A DNA stretch of 64,000 nt from Vibrio sp. S9_S30 (GCF_014694455.1 NZ_JAAUWT010000014.1:62001-126000), one strand, 5' to 3'; counted from the first letter of the stretch, positions 46,098-55,569 are shown. Numbers and translations are program-made. Notes: a model not told the origin generated them from the letters alone.

Positions 46098-47728
46098 CGC
46101 CAGCCGAATTACGCCGCCTATATCGCATTGTCAAAGTTCAGCTTGAATATGGGCTGGACGAATTATTACCTGAACATCATCTGACTCGCGCCCCACTTCT
46201 TGCTCGTAAAGGGCTGTTTTGGCTTAAAAACAAACATCAAGACAAAGATCTCGGTCATCGTATTCGTTTGGCGCTGCAAGAGTTGGGACCTGTTTGGATC
46301 AAGTTCGGTCAAATGATGTCGACTCGCCGCGATCTGTTTCCCCCTCACATCGCCGACCAATTGGCATTGCTGCAAGATCAAGTTGCTCCTTTTGATGGTC
46401 AGCTCGCGAAAGATCAGATGGAAAAAGCACTTGGCGGCAGCTTAGATAACTGGTTTACGGATTTTGATATCAAACCGCTTGCCTCGGCTTCAATTGCCCA
46501 AGTGCATACCGCGAAACTGAAAGACAGCGGACGCGAAGTGGTGCTTAAAATCATCCGCCCAGACATCAAGCCCATAATCGACGCCGATTTGAAACTGATG
46601 TATCGGATGGCGAAAATCGTCGCCAAAGCGTTGCCAGAAACCAGACGCCTAAAGCCCGTTGAAGTGGTGCGAGAATACGAAAAAACATTGTTGGATGAAC
46701 TCGATCTAAGACGAGAAGCCGCCAACGCAATTCAACTAAGGCGCAATTTTGAAGGCAGCAAAGAGCTGTATGTACCTGAAGTGATTTCGGATTTAAGCAG
46801 TGAAACCTTGATGATATCTGAACGAATTTATGGGATTCAGGTATCGGACATAGAGGGGCTTCACGCCAACGGTACAAACATGAGCTTGTTGTCTGAGCGT
46901 GCTGTGAGCGTTTTCTTTACTCAGGTGTTTCGAGACAGCTTTTTCCACGCAGACATGCACCCAGGGAATGTGTTTGTGAAGCTGGAACACCCAGACGATC
47001 CAACGTGGATAGGTTTGGATTGTGGTATTGTCGGTACATTGAACAAAGAAGATCAGCGCTACTTGGCTGAAAACTTGTTGGCGTTTTTTAACCGCGATTA
47101 TCGCAAAGTTGCTGAGTTGCACGTGGATTCAGGTTGGGTACCCGCCGACACCAATGTGCAGGAATTCGAATTTGCGATCCGTATGGTGTGTGAGCCGATA
47201 TTTGCCAAGCCACTGGGGGATATCTCGTTTGGGCATGTCCTCCTAAACCTTTTCAATACTGCCCGACGCTTTAATATGGAAGTGCAGCCACAGCTGGTCC
47301 TTTTACAGAAAACGCTGCTTTATGTCGAAGGGTTGGGGCGTCAGCTCTACCCTCAGCTCGATCTGTGGAAAACCGCGAAGCCCTTTCTAGAAACTTGGAT
47401 GGCAAATCAAGTCGGTCCACAGGCTGTGATCAATGCCGTGAAAGATAAAGCGCCCTTTTGGGCAGAAAAGCTGCCAGAATTACCAGAGCTGTTGTACGAT
47501 AGCCTTAAACAAGGTAAGGCTTTAGATCAGCGGATGGATAGGCTATATCAAGGGTACTGTCAATCCAAGCGCCAGCAAGGAACCGGAAGGTTTTTATTTG
47601 GAATGGGGGCAACCTTAATTGTGTGCGGTGCTATCTTATTAGATAGCCAATATGAACCCTTTGCTTTAAGCAGTGGCCTCGTAGGTGTCACATTTTGGTT
47701 GTTTAGTTGGCGTGCTTATCGCAAATAG
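46094..47728 (+). CDS. ubiB: ABC1/ADCK-family kinase-like protein UbiB
   Basis: The 544-residue protein has the KxGQ motif in WIKFGQMMSTRRDLFP near residue 75, the alanine-rich loop ASASIAQVHTAKLKD near 130, the catalytic-loop FFHADMHPGNVF and metal-binding GLDCGIVG, then two C-terminal membrane helices. It is an ATPase needed for ubiquinone synthesis. It overlaps ubiJ by four bases. Confidence 0.96.
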   Translation: MTPAELRRLYRIVKVQLEYGLDELLPEHHLTRAPLLARKGLFWLKNKHQDKDLGHRIRLALQELGPVWIKFGQMMSTRRDLFPPHIADQLALLQDQVAPFDGQLAKDQMEKALGGSLDNWFTDFDIKPLASASIAQVHTAKLKDSGREVVLKIIRPDIKPIIDADLKLMYRMAKIVAKALPETRRLKPVEVVREYEKTLLDELDLRREAANAIQLRRNFEGSKELYVPEVISDLSSETLMISERIYGIQVSDIEGLHANGTNMSLLSERAVSVFFTQVFRDSFFHADMHPGNVFVKLEHPDDPTWIGLDCGIVGTLNKEDQRYLAENLLAFFNRDYRKVAELHVDSGWVPADTNVQEFEFAIRMVCEPIFAKPLGDISFGHVLLNLFNTARRFNMEVQPQLVLLQKTLLYVEGLGRQLYPQLDLWKTAKPFLETWMANQVGPQAVINAVKDKAPFWAEKLPELPELLYDSLKQGKALDQRMDRLYQGYCQSKRQQGTGRFLFGMGATLIVCGAILLDSQYEPFALSSGLVGVTFWLFSWRAYRK

Positions 47729-47785
47729 GCTGTAAACTTTCGTTAAAAGACAATATTTTTAAAAAACTAACCCGAGGTGAGAGAA

Positions 47786-48028
47786 ATGGGTATTAGTGTA
47801 ACCCAACTTATTATCATAGCCGTTATTGTGCTATTGCTGTTTGGAACTAAGAAGCTGCGTAACATTGGTGGCGACTTAGGCGGAGCTATAAAAGGTTTCA
47901 AAAAAGCGATGAACGATGAAGATAAAATCGCATCTGAGAAGAAAGACGCTGACTTTGAACCACAAAATATCGAGCAGAAGAAAACCGACGCCACTTCTGA
48001 TACCGCTAAAAACAAAGAGCAGGCGTAA
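47786..48028 (+). CDS. tatA: Sec-independent translocase subunit TatA
   Basis: The 80-residue protein has one membrane helix (about 3-20), the FGTKKLRNIGGDLGGAIKGFK amphipathic region in shortened form (about 20-40) and a charged tail. ATG 47786 follows GAGGTGAG; a GTG inside that site is rejected. TatA forms the pore of the twin-arginine system. Confidence 0.95.
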   Translation: MGISVTQLIIIAVIVLLLFGTKKLRNIGGDLGGAIKGFKKAMNDEDKIASEKKDADFEPQNIEQKKTDATSDTAKNKEQA

Positions 48029-48031
48029 TAC

Positions 48032-48370
48032 GTGTTTGATATCGGTTTTTGGGAACTGGTATTAATATCGGTCGTCGGGCTGGTGGTTTTAGGTCCGGAA
48101 CGGTTACCAGTTGCCATTCGTAGTGTTTCTCGATTCATCGGTGCAGCGAAGAGCATGGCAAATAACGTGAAAGAAGAACTGTCGCACGAGCTGAAAGTGC
48201 AAGAGCTGCAAGATAACCTGCGCAAAGCGGAACAAATGGGGATGGAAGATCTCTCTCCCGATTTGAAAGCCTCTGTTGATGAACTCAAACAGGCGGCGCA
48301 GGATGTACAGCGGCCTTATGCGAATAAGGAAGATGCTCCAGCACCTTCAGATAAGAAAACCGATGAGTAA
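48032..48370 (+). CDS. tatB: Sec-independent translocase subunit TatB
   Basis: The 112-residue protein starts at GTG, three bases after tatA. MFDIGFWELVLISVVGLVVLGP (membrane helix, with the glutamate of TatB) leads a helical and charged tail. It is shorter than E. coli TatB (171) because the variable tail is short. Confidence 0.94.
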   Translation: MFDIGFWELVLISVVGLVVLGPERLPVAIRSVSRFIGAAKSMANNVKEELSHELKVQELQDNLRKAEQMGMEDLSPDLKASVDELKQAAQDVQRPYANKEDAPAPSDKKTDE

Positions 48371-48424
48371 CCTAAAGGGCTGCATCAGGTAGCTCTTTTT
48401 TGATCCCCGTTGTTGAGGTTCGAT

Positions 48425-49177
48425 ATGTCTTCTGTTGAGCAAACGCAGCCATTGATCAGTCACCTAATTGAATTGCGTAACCGACTATTGAAAGCAATCG
48501 TGTCGGTTATGTTGGTTTTTCTGGGGTTGATCTGGTTTGCCAACGATATCTATGAGTTTGTTTCCGCCCCTTTAATTGAAAGGATGCCGGAAGGTGCGAC
48601 CATGATCGCGACCGATGTGGCATCGCCATTCTTTACGCCGCTGAAGTTAACCTTGGTGGCCTCGATTTTTGTTGCCGTTCCTTTGATTCTTTATCAGATC
48701 TGGGCGTTTGTTGCCCCAGGTCTTTACAAGCACGAACGCAAGTTGATCATGCCACTGCTGTTTTCGAGCTCGATATTATTCTATTGTGGTGTCGCGTTCG
48801 CATACTTTGTGGTTTTTCCGCTTATATTTGGTTTCTTCACTGCGATTTCCCTTGGTGGTGTTGAGTTTGCGACGGACATTTCCAGTTATTTGGATTTTGT
48901 TTTGGCGCTGTTTATGGCGTTTGGTATTGCTTTTGAAGTGCCGGTAGCGATTATCTTACTGTGCTGGACTGGTGCCACGGATGTTAAAACGCTCGGTGAA
49001 AAACGCCCTTACATTGTGGTTGCCGCGTTTGTCGTCGGCATGATGTTGACGCCGCCAGATATGATTTCCCAAACGCTATTGGCGATTCCAATGTGTTTGT
49101 TGTTTGAGGTAGGGCTATTCTTCGCCCGCTTCTATGGACGGCGAGAGCCGCAAGAAATCGGGCAACCTGAAGAATAA
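48425..49177 (+). CDS. tatC: Sec-independent translocase subunit TatC
   Basis: The 250-residue protein has six membrane helices and TatC motifs: PLISHLIELRNRLLKA near the N-terminus, FVAPGLYKHERK near residue 98 and the later FGIAFEVPV. It is the twin-arginine signal receptor with TatB. ATG 48425 with TTGAGG upstream is chosen. A strong terminator follows. Confidence 0.96.
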   Translation: MSSVEQTQPLISHLIELRNRLLKAIVSVMLVFLGLIWFANDIYEFVSAPLIERMPEGATMIATDVASPFFTPLKLTLVASIFVAVPLILYQIWAFVAPGLYKHERKLIMPLLFSSSILFYCGVAFAYFVVFPLIFGFFTAISLGGVEFATDISSYLDFVLALFMAFGIAFEVPVAIILLCWTGATDVKTLGEKRPYIVVAAFVVGMMLTPPDMISQTLLAIPMCLLFEVGLFFARFYGRREPQEIGQPEE

Positions 49178-49206
49178 AAAAACTGCGCCATCAGAGCGCA
49201 GTTTTT
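49178..49206. terminator. Bidirectional terminator between tatC and tatD
   Basis: AAAAACTGCGC pairs perfectly with GCGCAGTTTTT around a 7-base loop. Confidence 0.9.
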
Positions 49207-49222
49207 ATTTTTAGGTGTCTAT

Positions 49223-49318
49223 ATTTCACAAAGCATTGTGGTTCTCATAAAATCTTGTAGTTTTCATAAAGATTGTGATTTCCATAAAGATGGTGATTTC
49301 CACACAGCAGTGCTGTAT
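49223..49318. repeat. Five degenerate 18-19-bp tandem units
   Basis: Consecutive units resemble TTTCATAAAGATTGTGAT (best pair 49262-49279 and 49280-49297). The outer units are more diverged. The repeat lies in the 3' gap between tatC and tatD. Units are contiguous with no spacers, so it is not a CRISPR. Confidence 0.75.
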
Positions 49319-49361
49319 CCACAAAACAGCCTTAGTTGGCGATATGGTTTCGTACAGGTCT

Positions 49362-50126
49362 TTACGATAAACGGAACAGTTGTTTCGCATTCTGAGTCGT
49401 GAGCTGATCGACCTGTTCTAATGATAATGCTCTAAGGTCGGCTATGCGCTGGGCAACGAGCTGGGTGTAAGCGGGTTCATTCCGTTTTCCACGATGTGGG
49501 ACGGGCGCAAGGTAAGGGCAGTCGGTTTCCATAATCACGTAATCCATGTCTAAATGAGGGATGACGTTGTCCATCCCGCCATTTTTGAATGTAGACACTC
49601 CCCCTAAGCCAAGATGAAAGCCTAGGTCATTGATCGCTTTGGCTTCTTCTAGGCTCCCCCCAAAACAATGAAATACACCAGAAAGACGCCCATCTTGCTC
49701 TTTCGCCAGTAGAGGTAACGTGTGTTCTATGGAATCTCGAGTGTGAATCACAACAGGTAAATCGAACTCTTTTGCCCAGTTGAGCTGGGTTGTGAATGCT
49801 TTTTCTTGTTCTGCTTTAAAGGTTGTATCCCAATAAAGGTCAATGCCGATTTCACCGACAGCAATAAAGTGATGCTTATCAAACCAAGAATAAATTTCAG
49901 CCAGAGTACTTTCTACATCGGCGTTCACATAGCAAGGATGCAGCCCCATCATCGAGTGGCAAATATTAGGAAATTGTGCCTGTGTTTTTAACATGGGTGC
50001 AATCGAATCGAGATCGATATTCGGCATTAGAATTTGGTTTACATTTTGTTCTAAAGCACGGGCAATCACGGCTTCTCGATCTTCATCAAATTCGGTGGCG
50101 TAAATGTGAGCGTGGGTATCTATCAT
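49362..50126 (-). CDS. tatD: TatD-family metal-dependent DNase
   Basis: The 254-residue protein has MIDTHAHIYA at the start (HxH metal ligands), GEIGIDLYWDT near 92, VIHTRDS, VFHCFGGS and METDCPYLAP. TatD proteins are metal-dependent 3'-5' exonucleases. ATG 50126 is chosen since the family starts at M-I-D-T-H; longer starts come from a tandem repeat upstream. Confidence 0.93.
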   Translation of the reverse strand: MIDTHAHIYATEFDEDREAVIARALEQNVNQILMPNIDLDSIAPMLKTQAQFPNICHSMMGLHPCYVNADVESTLAEIYSWFDKHHFIAVGEIGIDLYWDTTFKAEQEKAFTTQLNWAKEFDLPVVIHTRDSIEHTLPLLAKEQDGRLSGVFHCFGGSLEEAKAINDLGFHLGLGGVSTFKNGGMDNVIPHLDMDYVIMETDCPYLAPVPHRGKRNEPAYTQLVAQRIADLRALSLEQVDQLTTQNAKQLFRLS

Positions 50127-50166
50127 GTTGGTATTTGGGCGTTGATGACAAAATTCTCGTCTCAGT

Positions 50167-50229
50167 ATACCCGAGATTTTAAAACTCATACTCGGGATTT
50201 TAAAACTCATACTCGGGATTTTAAAACTA
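50167..50229. repeat. 21-bp tandem repeat, three copies, upstream of tatD
   Basis: Three units of ATACTCGGGATTTTAAAACTC (first copy with two changes) lie at 50167-50187, 50188-50208 and 50209-50229, in the promoter gap between tatD and hemB. The unit is seven codons long and opens an in-frame extension of tatD. Confidence 0.9.
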
Positions 50230-50322
50230 TGCGTCTAAGGGCATTTTTGTTGATTCTTGCTGGCGTGATAGGGCGAGAGTGATATAGTTTCTGCCAGAAT
50301 TTTTCCAGACAAGGAGAAGAGC

Positions 50323-51366
50323 GTGTCTGTTTCCATCCAAGGTCAATTTCCTGGTCGCCGTATGCGACGTATGCGAAAGCATGACTTTAGCCGCCGTTTA
50401 ATGGCAGAAAACCAAGTAACAGTGAACGACTTGATTTACCCAATCTTTATCTTGATGGGTAAGAATCGACGTGAACCCGTGGAGTCAATGCCGGGCATTG
50501 AGCGTTTATCGATCGACTTGATGCTAGAAGAAGCGGAGTATTTGTCTAAATTGGGTGTGCCTGCCATTGCTCTTTTCCCGGTTGTTACTCAAGACGCTAA
50601 AAGCCTATGTGCGACAGAAGCGTATAGCCCTGATGGGTTAGTGCAACGTGCTGTGAAGCTGTTAAAAGAGCACATTCCAAATATTGGCGTCATCACCGAC
50701 GTAGCATTAGATCCGTTTACGACGCATGGACAAGACGGCATCATTGATGATGATGGCTATGTGTTGAATGATGAAACGACAGAAGTGCTCATCAAACAAG
50801 CGATTTCCCATGCCGAAGCCGGCGCTGATGTTGTCGCACCTTCCGATATGATGGATGGCCGTATTGGCAAAATTCGTGAAGCGCTAGAAGAAGCGGGTCA
50901 TATTCATACTCAGATCATGGCGTATTCCGCGAAGTACGCTTCACATTATTACGGTCCTTTCCGTGATGCCGTCGGATCGGCATCTAACCTAAAGGGTGGC
51001 GATAAGAAAAACTATCAAATGGATCCTGCTAACAGTGATGAAGCATTGCAAGAAGTCGCGATGGACATCAATGAAGGTGCGGACATGGTGATGGTGAAGC
51101 CCGGTATGCCATATCTTGATGTGGTTCGCCGCGTGAAAAGTGAATTGCAGGTGCCGACTTTTGCTTATCAAGTCTCGGGTGAATACGCAATGCATAAGGC
51201 GGCGATTCAGAATGGCTGGTTGAAAGAAAAAGAAACGGTCTTGGAATCCCTTCTCTGCTTTAAACGCGCAGGTGCCGATGGGATTTTGACTTACTTTGCC
51301 AAAGACGTCGCCGAGTGGCTTGCGGAAGAGGGTGCGCAAGCAAAAGAGAATACGCAATCGGTATAA
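50323..51366 (+). CDS. hemB: Delta-aminolevulinic acid dehydratase (porphobilinogen synthase)
   Basis: The 347-residue enzyme joins two aminolevulinates into porphobilinogen for haem. Catalytic lysines sit in AYSAKYAS near residue 207 and MVKPGMPYLD near 260. At the metal site the E. coli-type three cysteines are replaced (DVALDPFTTHGQDG), the form of magnesium-type enzymes in Pseudomonas. GTG 50323 follows AAGGAG. A hairpin terminator follows the stop. Confidence 0.96.
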   Translation: MSVSIQGQFPGRRMRRMRKHDFSRRLMAENQVTVNDLIYPIFILMGKNRREPVESMPGIERLSIDLMLEEAEYLSKLGVPAIALFPVVTQDAKSLCATEAYSPDGLVQRAVKLLKEHIPNIGVITDVALDPFTTHGQDGIIDDDGYVLNDETTEVLIKQAISHAEAGADVVAPSDMMDGRIGKIREALEEAGHIHTQIMAYSAKYASHYYGPFRDAVGSASNLKGGDKKNYQMDPANSDEALQEVAMDINEGADMVMVKPGMPYLDVVRRVKSELQVPTFAYQVSGEYAMHKAAIQNGWLKEKETVLESLLCFKRAGADGILTYFAKDVAEWLAEEGAQAKENTQSV

Positions 51367-51393
51367 GTGTTGACCGATGGTTTAATGTCATTC

Positions 51394-51424
51394 AAAAGCT
51401 GAGCCTGATGGTTCAGCTTTTTTT
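51394..51424 (+). terminator. Terminator after hemB
   Basis: AAAAGCTGAGCC pairs with GGTTCAGCTTTT (one wobble) around TGAT, with a following T-run. Confidence 0.85.
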
Positions 51425-51467
51425 CTTTAGGAGTCAGTATAAAAATTCGAACGGAATGCCGAGATAA

Positions 51468-51791
51468 ATGCATTTAAGTGGTGAGGGTATTGAGGTGGTG
51501 AAGGCGATTCCTGAAATTGTAATAAAGGAAACCGTCGTCAACCTAGTCAAGCGGCTGCAAGACAAGACCCTCTCATCTTTGTTGCAGAGGAAGGAAAAGA
51601 GGCATAGCTCAAATGTTAAAGAAGAAGCAGGAAGAATGGGCGATAAAAAAGCGGAGACAAGCAAAGTCCCGCAACGAATTTTGTCTATGTTGAGGTTGTT
51701 AATTTCCAACAGGTATTCTATTGATATGCTTAGAAATACCTCAAAATCTCTTGAATGTCGGATTCACGTTACCAAGGAATGCATAAAATAA
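51468..51791 (+). CDS. Doubtful small hypothetical protein
   Basis: An open frame of 107 codons lies between the hemB terminator and the Fur box of RyhB. The product is basic and helical in parts (AIPEIVIKETVVNLVKRLQ) with no known motif. The ribosome site is weak. An opposite-strand frame (51434-51709) overlaps it. It may be non-coding. Confidence 0.25.
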   Translation: MHLSGEGIEVVKAIPEIVIKETVVNLVKRLQDKTLSSLLQRKEKRHSSNVKEEAGRMGDKKAETSKVPQRILSMLRLLISNRYSIDMLRNTSKSLECRIHVTKECIK

Positions 51792-51822
51792 ATGAGAAAA
51801 ATTCTCGTTTATTGCTTGACCT

Positions 51823-51841
51823 GTAAATGAGAATCATTATT
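51823..51841. promoter_or_regulatory. Fur box upstream of RyhB
   Basis: GTAAATGAGAATCATTATT matches 15 of 19 positions of the Fur consensus (GATAATGATAATCATTATC). A second AATGAGAA-AAA-TTCTCGTT palindrome lies just upstream (51791-51809). Both fit iron-dependent repression of the RNA that follows. Confidence 0.8.
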
Positions 51842-51849
51842 ATTGAGTT

Positions 51850-52035
51850 TGTCTTAGGGAATAAGGAACAGTTCCAAAGGAATTGATTTCAGTTTCAAGC
51901 GAACTTGCACTGATTCTTGAATGACACGACATTGCTCACATTGCTTCCAGTGTAATTTAGCTTTAAGGCAAAGTGATATATTTATCATTTTGACCAGTTC
52001 TGCTAGGCGACATCATTCGATGTCGCTTTCTTTTA
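51850..52035 (+). ncRNA. ryhB: RyhB, iron-stress small RNA
   Basis: The stretch 51926-51960 reads ACGACATTGCTCACATTG followed by CTTCCAGTGTAATTTAG, almost identical to the conserved core of E. coli RyhB, which pairs with mRNAs of iron-using proteins such as sodB. A Fur box lies in front and a terminator (GCGACATC ATTC GATGTCGC plus T-rich tail, 52007-52035) behind. The RNA would be about 185-190 nt, longer than the 90 nt of E. coli, as is known for Vibrio cholerae RyhB. The 5' end is estimated. Confidence 0.88.
52007..52035 (+). terminator. RyhB terminator
   Basis: An 8-bp perfect stem GCGACATC/GATGTCGC with an ATTC loop is followed by TTTCTTTT. Confidence 0.85.
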
Positions 52036-52301
52036 TCTAAAATTTACTCCTTTCTCTCCATCGCTGTTTCATTTTCATGGCTTCGCAGCGCAGTAGCTGT
52101 ACCGCACTTAGATGATAGGAGTGGAGGTAAATTCACCTCAATTGGTTCATAGAACGTTCGCTATTGATTATTCAATACTCAGCATGGTGTTTTTTGACGC
52201 CATAATCGAATGCCCTTCCTTTTCTGCTGATTAAAATATCAAATATTTCTATTGATTTTTTAGAAATTTTTCTCCGGTTCAAATTATTTTCCACAAGGCA
52301 T

Positions 52302-52437
52302 GATCATGGGAAGATCAAAGATCTTAGGAATTAACTTTGTTTAAGTTGTTGTATTAATTGATTTTAAAATGAAAATTAGCCTATTTTACTTACTGTTAAT
52401 CTTCTGTGGGTAACTTTTACCAACAGAGTTATCCACA
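52302..52437. promoter_or_regulatory. GATC cluster and DnaA-box-like pair upstream of polA
   Basis: Three GATC sites (52302, 52313, 52320) lie within 22 bp. Then follow a TGTGGGTAA (52405-52413, inverse of TTACCCACA) and a perfect DnaA box TTATCCACA (52429-52437) in opposite direction, in AT-rich DNA. This could let DnaA, SeqA or Dam status act on polA. Confidence 0.4.
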
Positions 52438-52606
52438 GTCATCTCTGTCGTTTGTTGCGCAACAAACCTTTTTTTCAGGCTCGTTTTTACTGAGGGGTGA
52501 TAAATGGCACTCCCGCTTCAATTTGAGTTTGCGGACGTGGTATCACAAGGCGAGTCATGGCATTCTAAGCCCATTATTTCTCGCACTGTATTTGGACAGA
52601 CAGATT

Positions 52607-55396
52607 ATGGCAACCATACCAGACAACCCTTTGATTCTCATTGATGGCTCATCTTATCTTTATCGGGCGTTTCATGCTTACCCCGGTACCATGAGCAATG
52701 GCGACATACCGACCAATGCGGTTTATGGCGTGGTGAACATGCTGCGCAGTATGATGCGCCAGTTCAGCTCGGAGCGAATTGCGGTCATCTTTGATGCCAA
52801 GGGCAAAACATTCCGCGATGACATGTATCCGGAATACAAGGCTAACCGCCCCCCAATGCCTGATGACTTACGTTGTCAGATAGAGCCTTTACACAATGTG
52901 ATTAAAGCGATGGGATTGCCCCTTATTTCCATTCCTGGTGTAGAGGCTGATGACGTTATCGGTACATTGGCAAGTCAGGCGTCGAGATTGGGTATGCCTG
53001 TATTGATCAGCACTGGCGACAAAGACATGGCGCAGCTGGTGGATGAAAATGTCACACTGATCAACACGATGACGAACGTTGTTATGGATCGTGAAGGCGT
53101 TGTGGATAAATTTGGTATCCCACCTGAGCTGATTATCGACTACCTCGCCCTGATGGGGGATAAAGTCGATAATATTCCAGGCGTTCCGGGGGTTGGGGAT
53201 AAAACCGCGACGGCTTTGCTGCAAGGCATCGGAGGGTTGAATAAGCTGTATGAAAATTTAGACGATATTGCCTCTCTTGGCTTCCGTGGTTCAAGAACCA
53301 TGGCGAAGAAGCTAGTGGACAACAAAGAGAATGCTTACCTATCTTATGAGCTGGCTACGATCAAACTGGATGTTGAGCTGGAAGAGACACCCGAAACGCT
53401 AAAAAAAGAGTCACCAAACAAAGATGAATTGATCAAGCTGTATGGGCAATTGGTTTTCAAATCATGGCTAAATGAATTGCTTGAAGGCGGTACCGGTGAA
53501 GTGGAAGCCATTGGTCGTCATGCGTCGGGTTCGAGTCCCGTTTCTTCTTCAGATGAGATGGATACCAGTGCCGTTTCCATTGATCGCAGTCAGTACGAGA
53601 CGGTATTAACACAAGACAGTTTTCACCGTTGGTTAGATAAGCTGAAAGCCGCTCCGCTGATGGCCTTCGATACCGAGACGGATAGCTTAGATTATATGGT
53701 GGCGAACCTTGTGGGCTTATCGTTTGCGACTGAAGAAGGTGTGGCGGCGTATGTGCCTGTTGCGCATGACTATCTGGACGCGCCAGAGCAATTGGATCGA
53801 GACTGGGTACTGGCACAACTCAAGCCCCTACTGGAAGACAGCAATGTGGCTAAAGTGGGGCAGAATCTAAAGTACGATGCCAGCGTATTGGCACGTTATG
53901 GCATCGACATGCAGGGCATTCGGCACGACACCATGTTAGCGTCTTATGTGTATAACAGTGTCGGCGGTAAGCACGATATGGACAGCCTAGCGCTTCGCTT
54001 CCTTCAACACAGCTGCATGTCGTTTGAATCCATTGCAGGTAAGGGTAAAAATCAACTGACCTTTAACCAAATCGACTTGGAAGATGCATCGCCTTACGCG
54101 GCAGAAGACGCGGATGTGACGCTTCGTTTGCATAATCGTATTTACAGCAACCTTAAGCAAGATGAGAAGCTCAACCATATATACCAAGACATCGAGATGC
54201 CTTTGGTTCCAGTGCTATCACGTATTGAGCGCACAGGCGTGATGATTGACGACATGTTATTAGGAGCTCAATCGCAAGAAATTGCGGTGCGATTGGATGA
54301 ATTGGAACAAAAAGCGTATGAGCTGGCCGGCGAAAAATTTAACTTAAGTTCGCCAAAGCAACTCCAAGCCATATTGTTTGAAAAAATGGGCCTACCTGTT
54401 TTAAAGAAAACACCATCGGGAGCCCCGTCAACGAATGAAGAAGTCTTGCAAGATTTAGCCTTGGATTATCCGCTGCCAAAAGTGCTTCTAGAATATCGCG
54501 GCTTGGCAAAACTGAAATCGACTTACACCGATAAACTGCCGAAGATGATCAATCCGACAACCGGTCGAGTGCATACGTCTTATCACCAAGCTGTTACCGC
54601 TACAGGGCGTTTTTCTTCAACGGATCCTAATTTACAGAATATCCCTATTCGAAATGAAGAAGGTCGACGAATTCGTCAAGCGTTCGTTGCGCCTCATGGT
54701 TGGAAGATCCTCGCGGTCGATTATTCTCAAATTGAATTGAGGATCATGGCGCACTTATCGGGCGACCAAGCGCTTTTGGATGCCTTTAGCCAAGGGAAAG
54801 ACATTCACTCCGCAACGGCCGCAGAAGTGATGGGGGTCGATATTGATCAGGTCAGTAGTGAACAGCGCCGCCGTGCTAAAGCCGTCAACTTTGGGCTTAT
54901 CTATGGTATGAGTGCGTTTGGGTTAGCGAAACAACTGGGTATTCCGCGTGGTGAGGCACAGGGGTACATGGATAAATACTTTGAGCGCTACCCTGGCGTG
55001 ATGCAGTATATGGAAGACACTCGGAGCAGTGCAGCCGAGCGCGGGTATGTCGAAACGCTCGAAGGTCGTCGCTTGCACCTGCCGGAGATAAAATCACGTA
55101 ACGGTATGCGTCGTAAAGCGGCTGAGCGTGCGGCGATTAACGCACCAATGCAGGGCACAGCAGCCGACATCATTAAGAAAGCCATGTTATTGGTGGACGA
55201 GTGGATACAAGCTGAAGGAGAGGGCAAAGTGAAGCTGCTGATGCAGGTACACGATGAATTGGTGTTTGAGGTAGAAGAGTCAGTCCTTTCCGAGGTTGAA
55301 AGTAAAGTACAAAAACTGATGGAATCTGCCGCAAGCCTAAATGTCCCATTAGTGGCTGAATCTGGGTATGGAGATAACTGGGATCAGGCCCATTAG
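52607..55396 (+). CDS. polA: DNA polymerase I
   Basis: The 929-residue enzyme (E. coli 928) has the 5' nuclease domain (about 1-320, GVEADDVIGTLA, DNIPGVPGVGDKTA), the 3'-5' exonuclease domain with FDTETDSLDYM, and polymerase motifs DPNLQNIPIR, VDYSQIELR, RRRAKAVNFGLIYG and QVHDELVFEV. It fills gaps and removes RNA primers. ATG 52607 is chosen by family start (NPLILIDGSSYLYRAFHA); the site before it is weak. The exonuclease DxE is kept. Confidence 0.97.
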   Translation: MATIPDNPLILIDGSSYLYRAFHAYPGTMSNGDIPTNAVYGVVNMLRSMMRQFSSERIAVIFDAKGKTFRDDMYPEYKANRPPMPDDLRCQIEPLHNVIKAMGLPLISIPGVEADDVIGTLASQASRLGMPVLISTGDKDMAQLVDENVTLINTMTNVVMDREGVVDKFGIPPELIIDYLALMGDKVDNIPGVPGVGDKTATALLQGIGGLNKLYENLDDIASLGFRGSRTMAKKLVDNKENAYLSYELATIKLDVELEETPETLKKESPNKDELIKLYGQLVFKSWLNELLEGGTGEVEAIGRHASGSSPVSSSDEMDTSAVSIDRSQYETVLTQDSFHRWLDKLKAAPLMAFDTETDSLDYMVANLVGLSFATEEGVAAYVPVAHDYLDAPEQLDRDWVLAQLKPLLEDSNVAKVGQNLKYDASVLARYGIDMQGIRHDTMLASYVYNSVGGKHDMDSLALRFLQHSCMSFESIAGKGKNQLTFNQIDLEDASPYAAEDADVTLRLHNRIYSNLKQDEKLNHIYQDIEMPLVPVLSRIERTGVMIDDMLLGAQSQEIAVRLDELEQKAYELAGEKFNLSSPKQLQAILFEKMGLPVLKKTPSGAPSTNEEVLQDLALDYPLPKVLLEYRGLAKLKSTYTDKLPKMINPTTGRVHTSYHQAVTATGRFSSTDPNLQNIPIRNEEGRRIRQAFVAPHGWKILAVDYSQIELRIMAHLSGDQALLDAFSQGKDIHSATAAEVMGVDIDQVSSEQRRRAKAVNFGLIYGMSAFGLAKQLGIPRGEAQGYMDKYFERYPGVMQYMEDTRSSAAERGYVETLEGRRLHLPEIKSRNGMRRKAAERAAINAPMQGTAADIIKKAMLLVDEWIQAEGEGKVKLLMQVHDELVFEVEESVLSEVESKVQKLMESAASLNVPLVAESGYGDNWDQAH

Positions 55397-55429
55397 CCAA
55401 ATTTTGCTCTAATTCATCAAATAACTATG

Positions 55430-55457
55430 AGCCAGCGCACACGCTGGCTTTTTTTTA
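55430..55457 (+). terminator. Terminator after polA
   Basis: AGCCAGCG pairs with CGCTGGCT around a CACA loop, followed by nine Ts. Confidence 0.9.
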
Positions 55458-55569
55458 AGTAAAATAAAGTCGTATAAAATAAAGTGTTAATGTAGTTATT
55501 ACAAAATATTAATGAAAAAAAACTACAAAATAGTTTTCATCTATGTGTAAATGTTGTACATTATCTCTC

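Noticed and set aside
49223..49318. Repeat array possibly a CRISPR
   Set aside because: Units are contiguous, degenerate and without spacers; no cas genes nearby.
51434..51709. Minus-strand 91-codon frame between hemB and ryhB
   Set aside because: Overlaps an equally weak plus-strand frame; hydrophobic stretch appears by chance.
52406..52606. 67-codon extension of polA
   Set aside because: Covers the DnaA-box region and lacks resemblance to DNA polymerase I, which starts at 52607.
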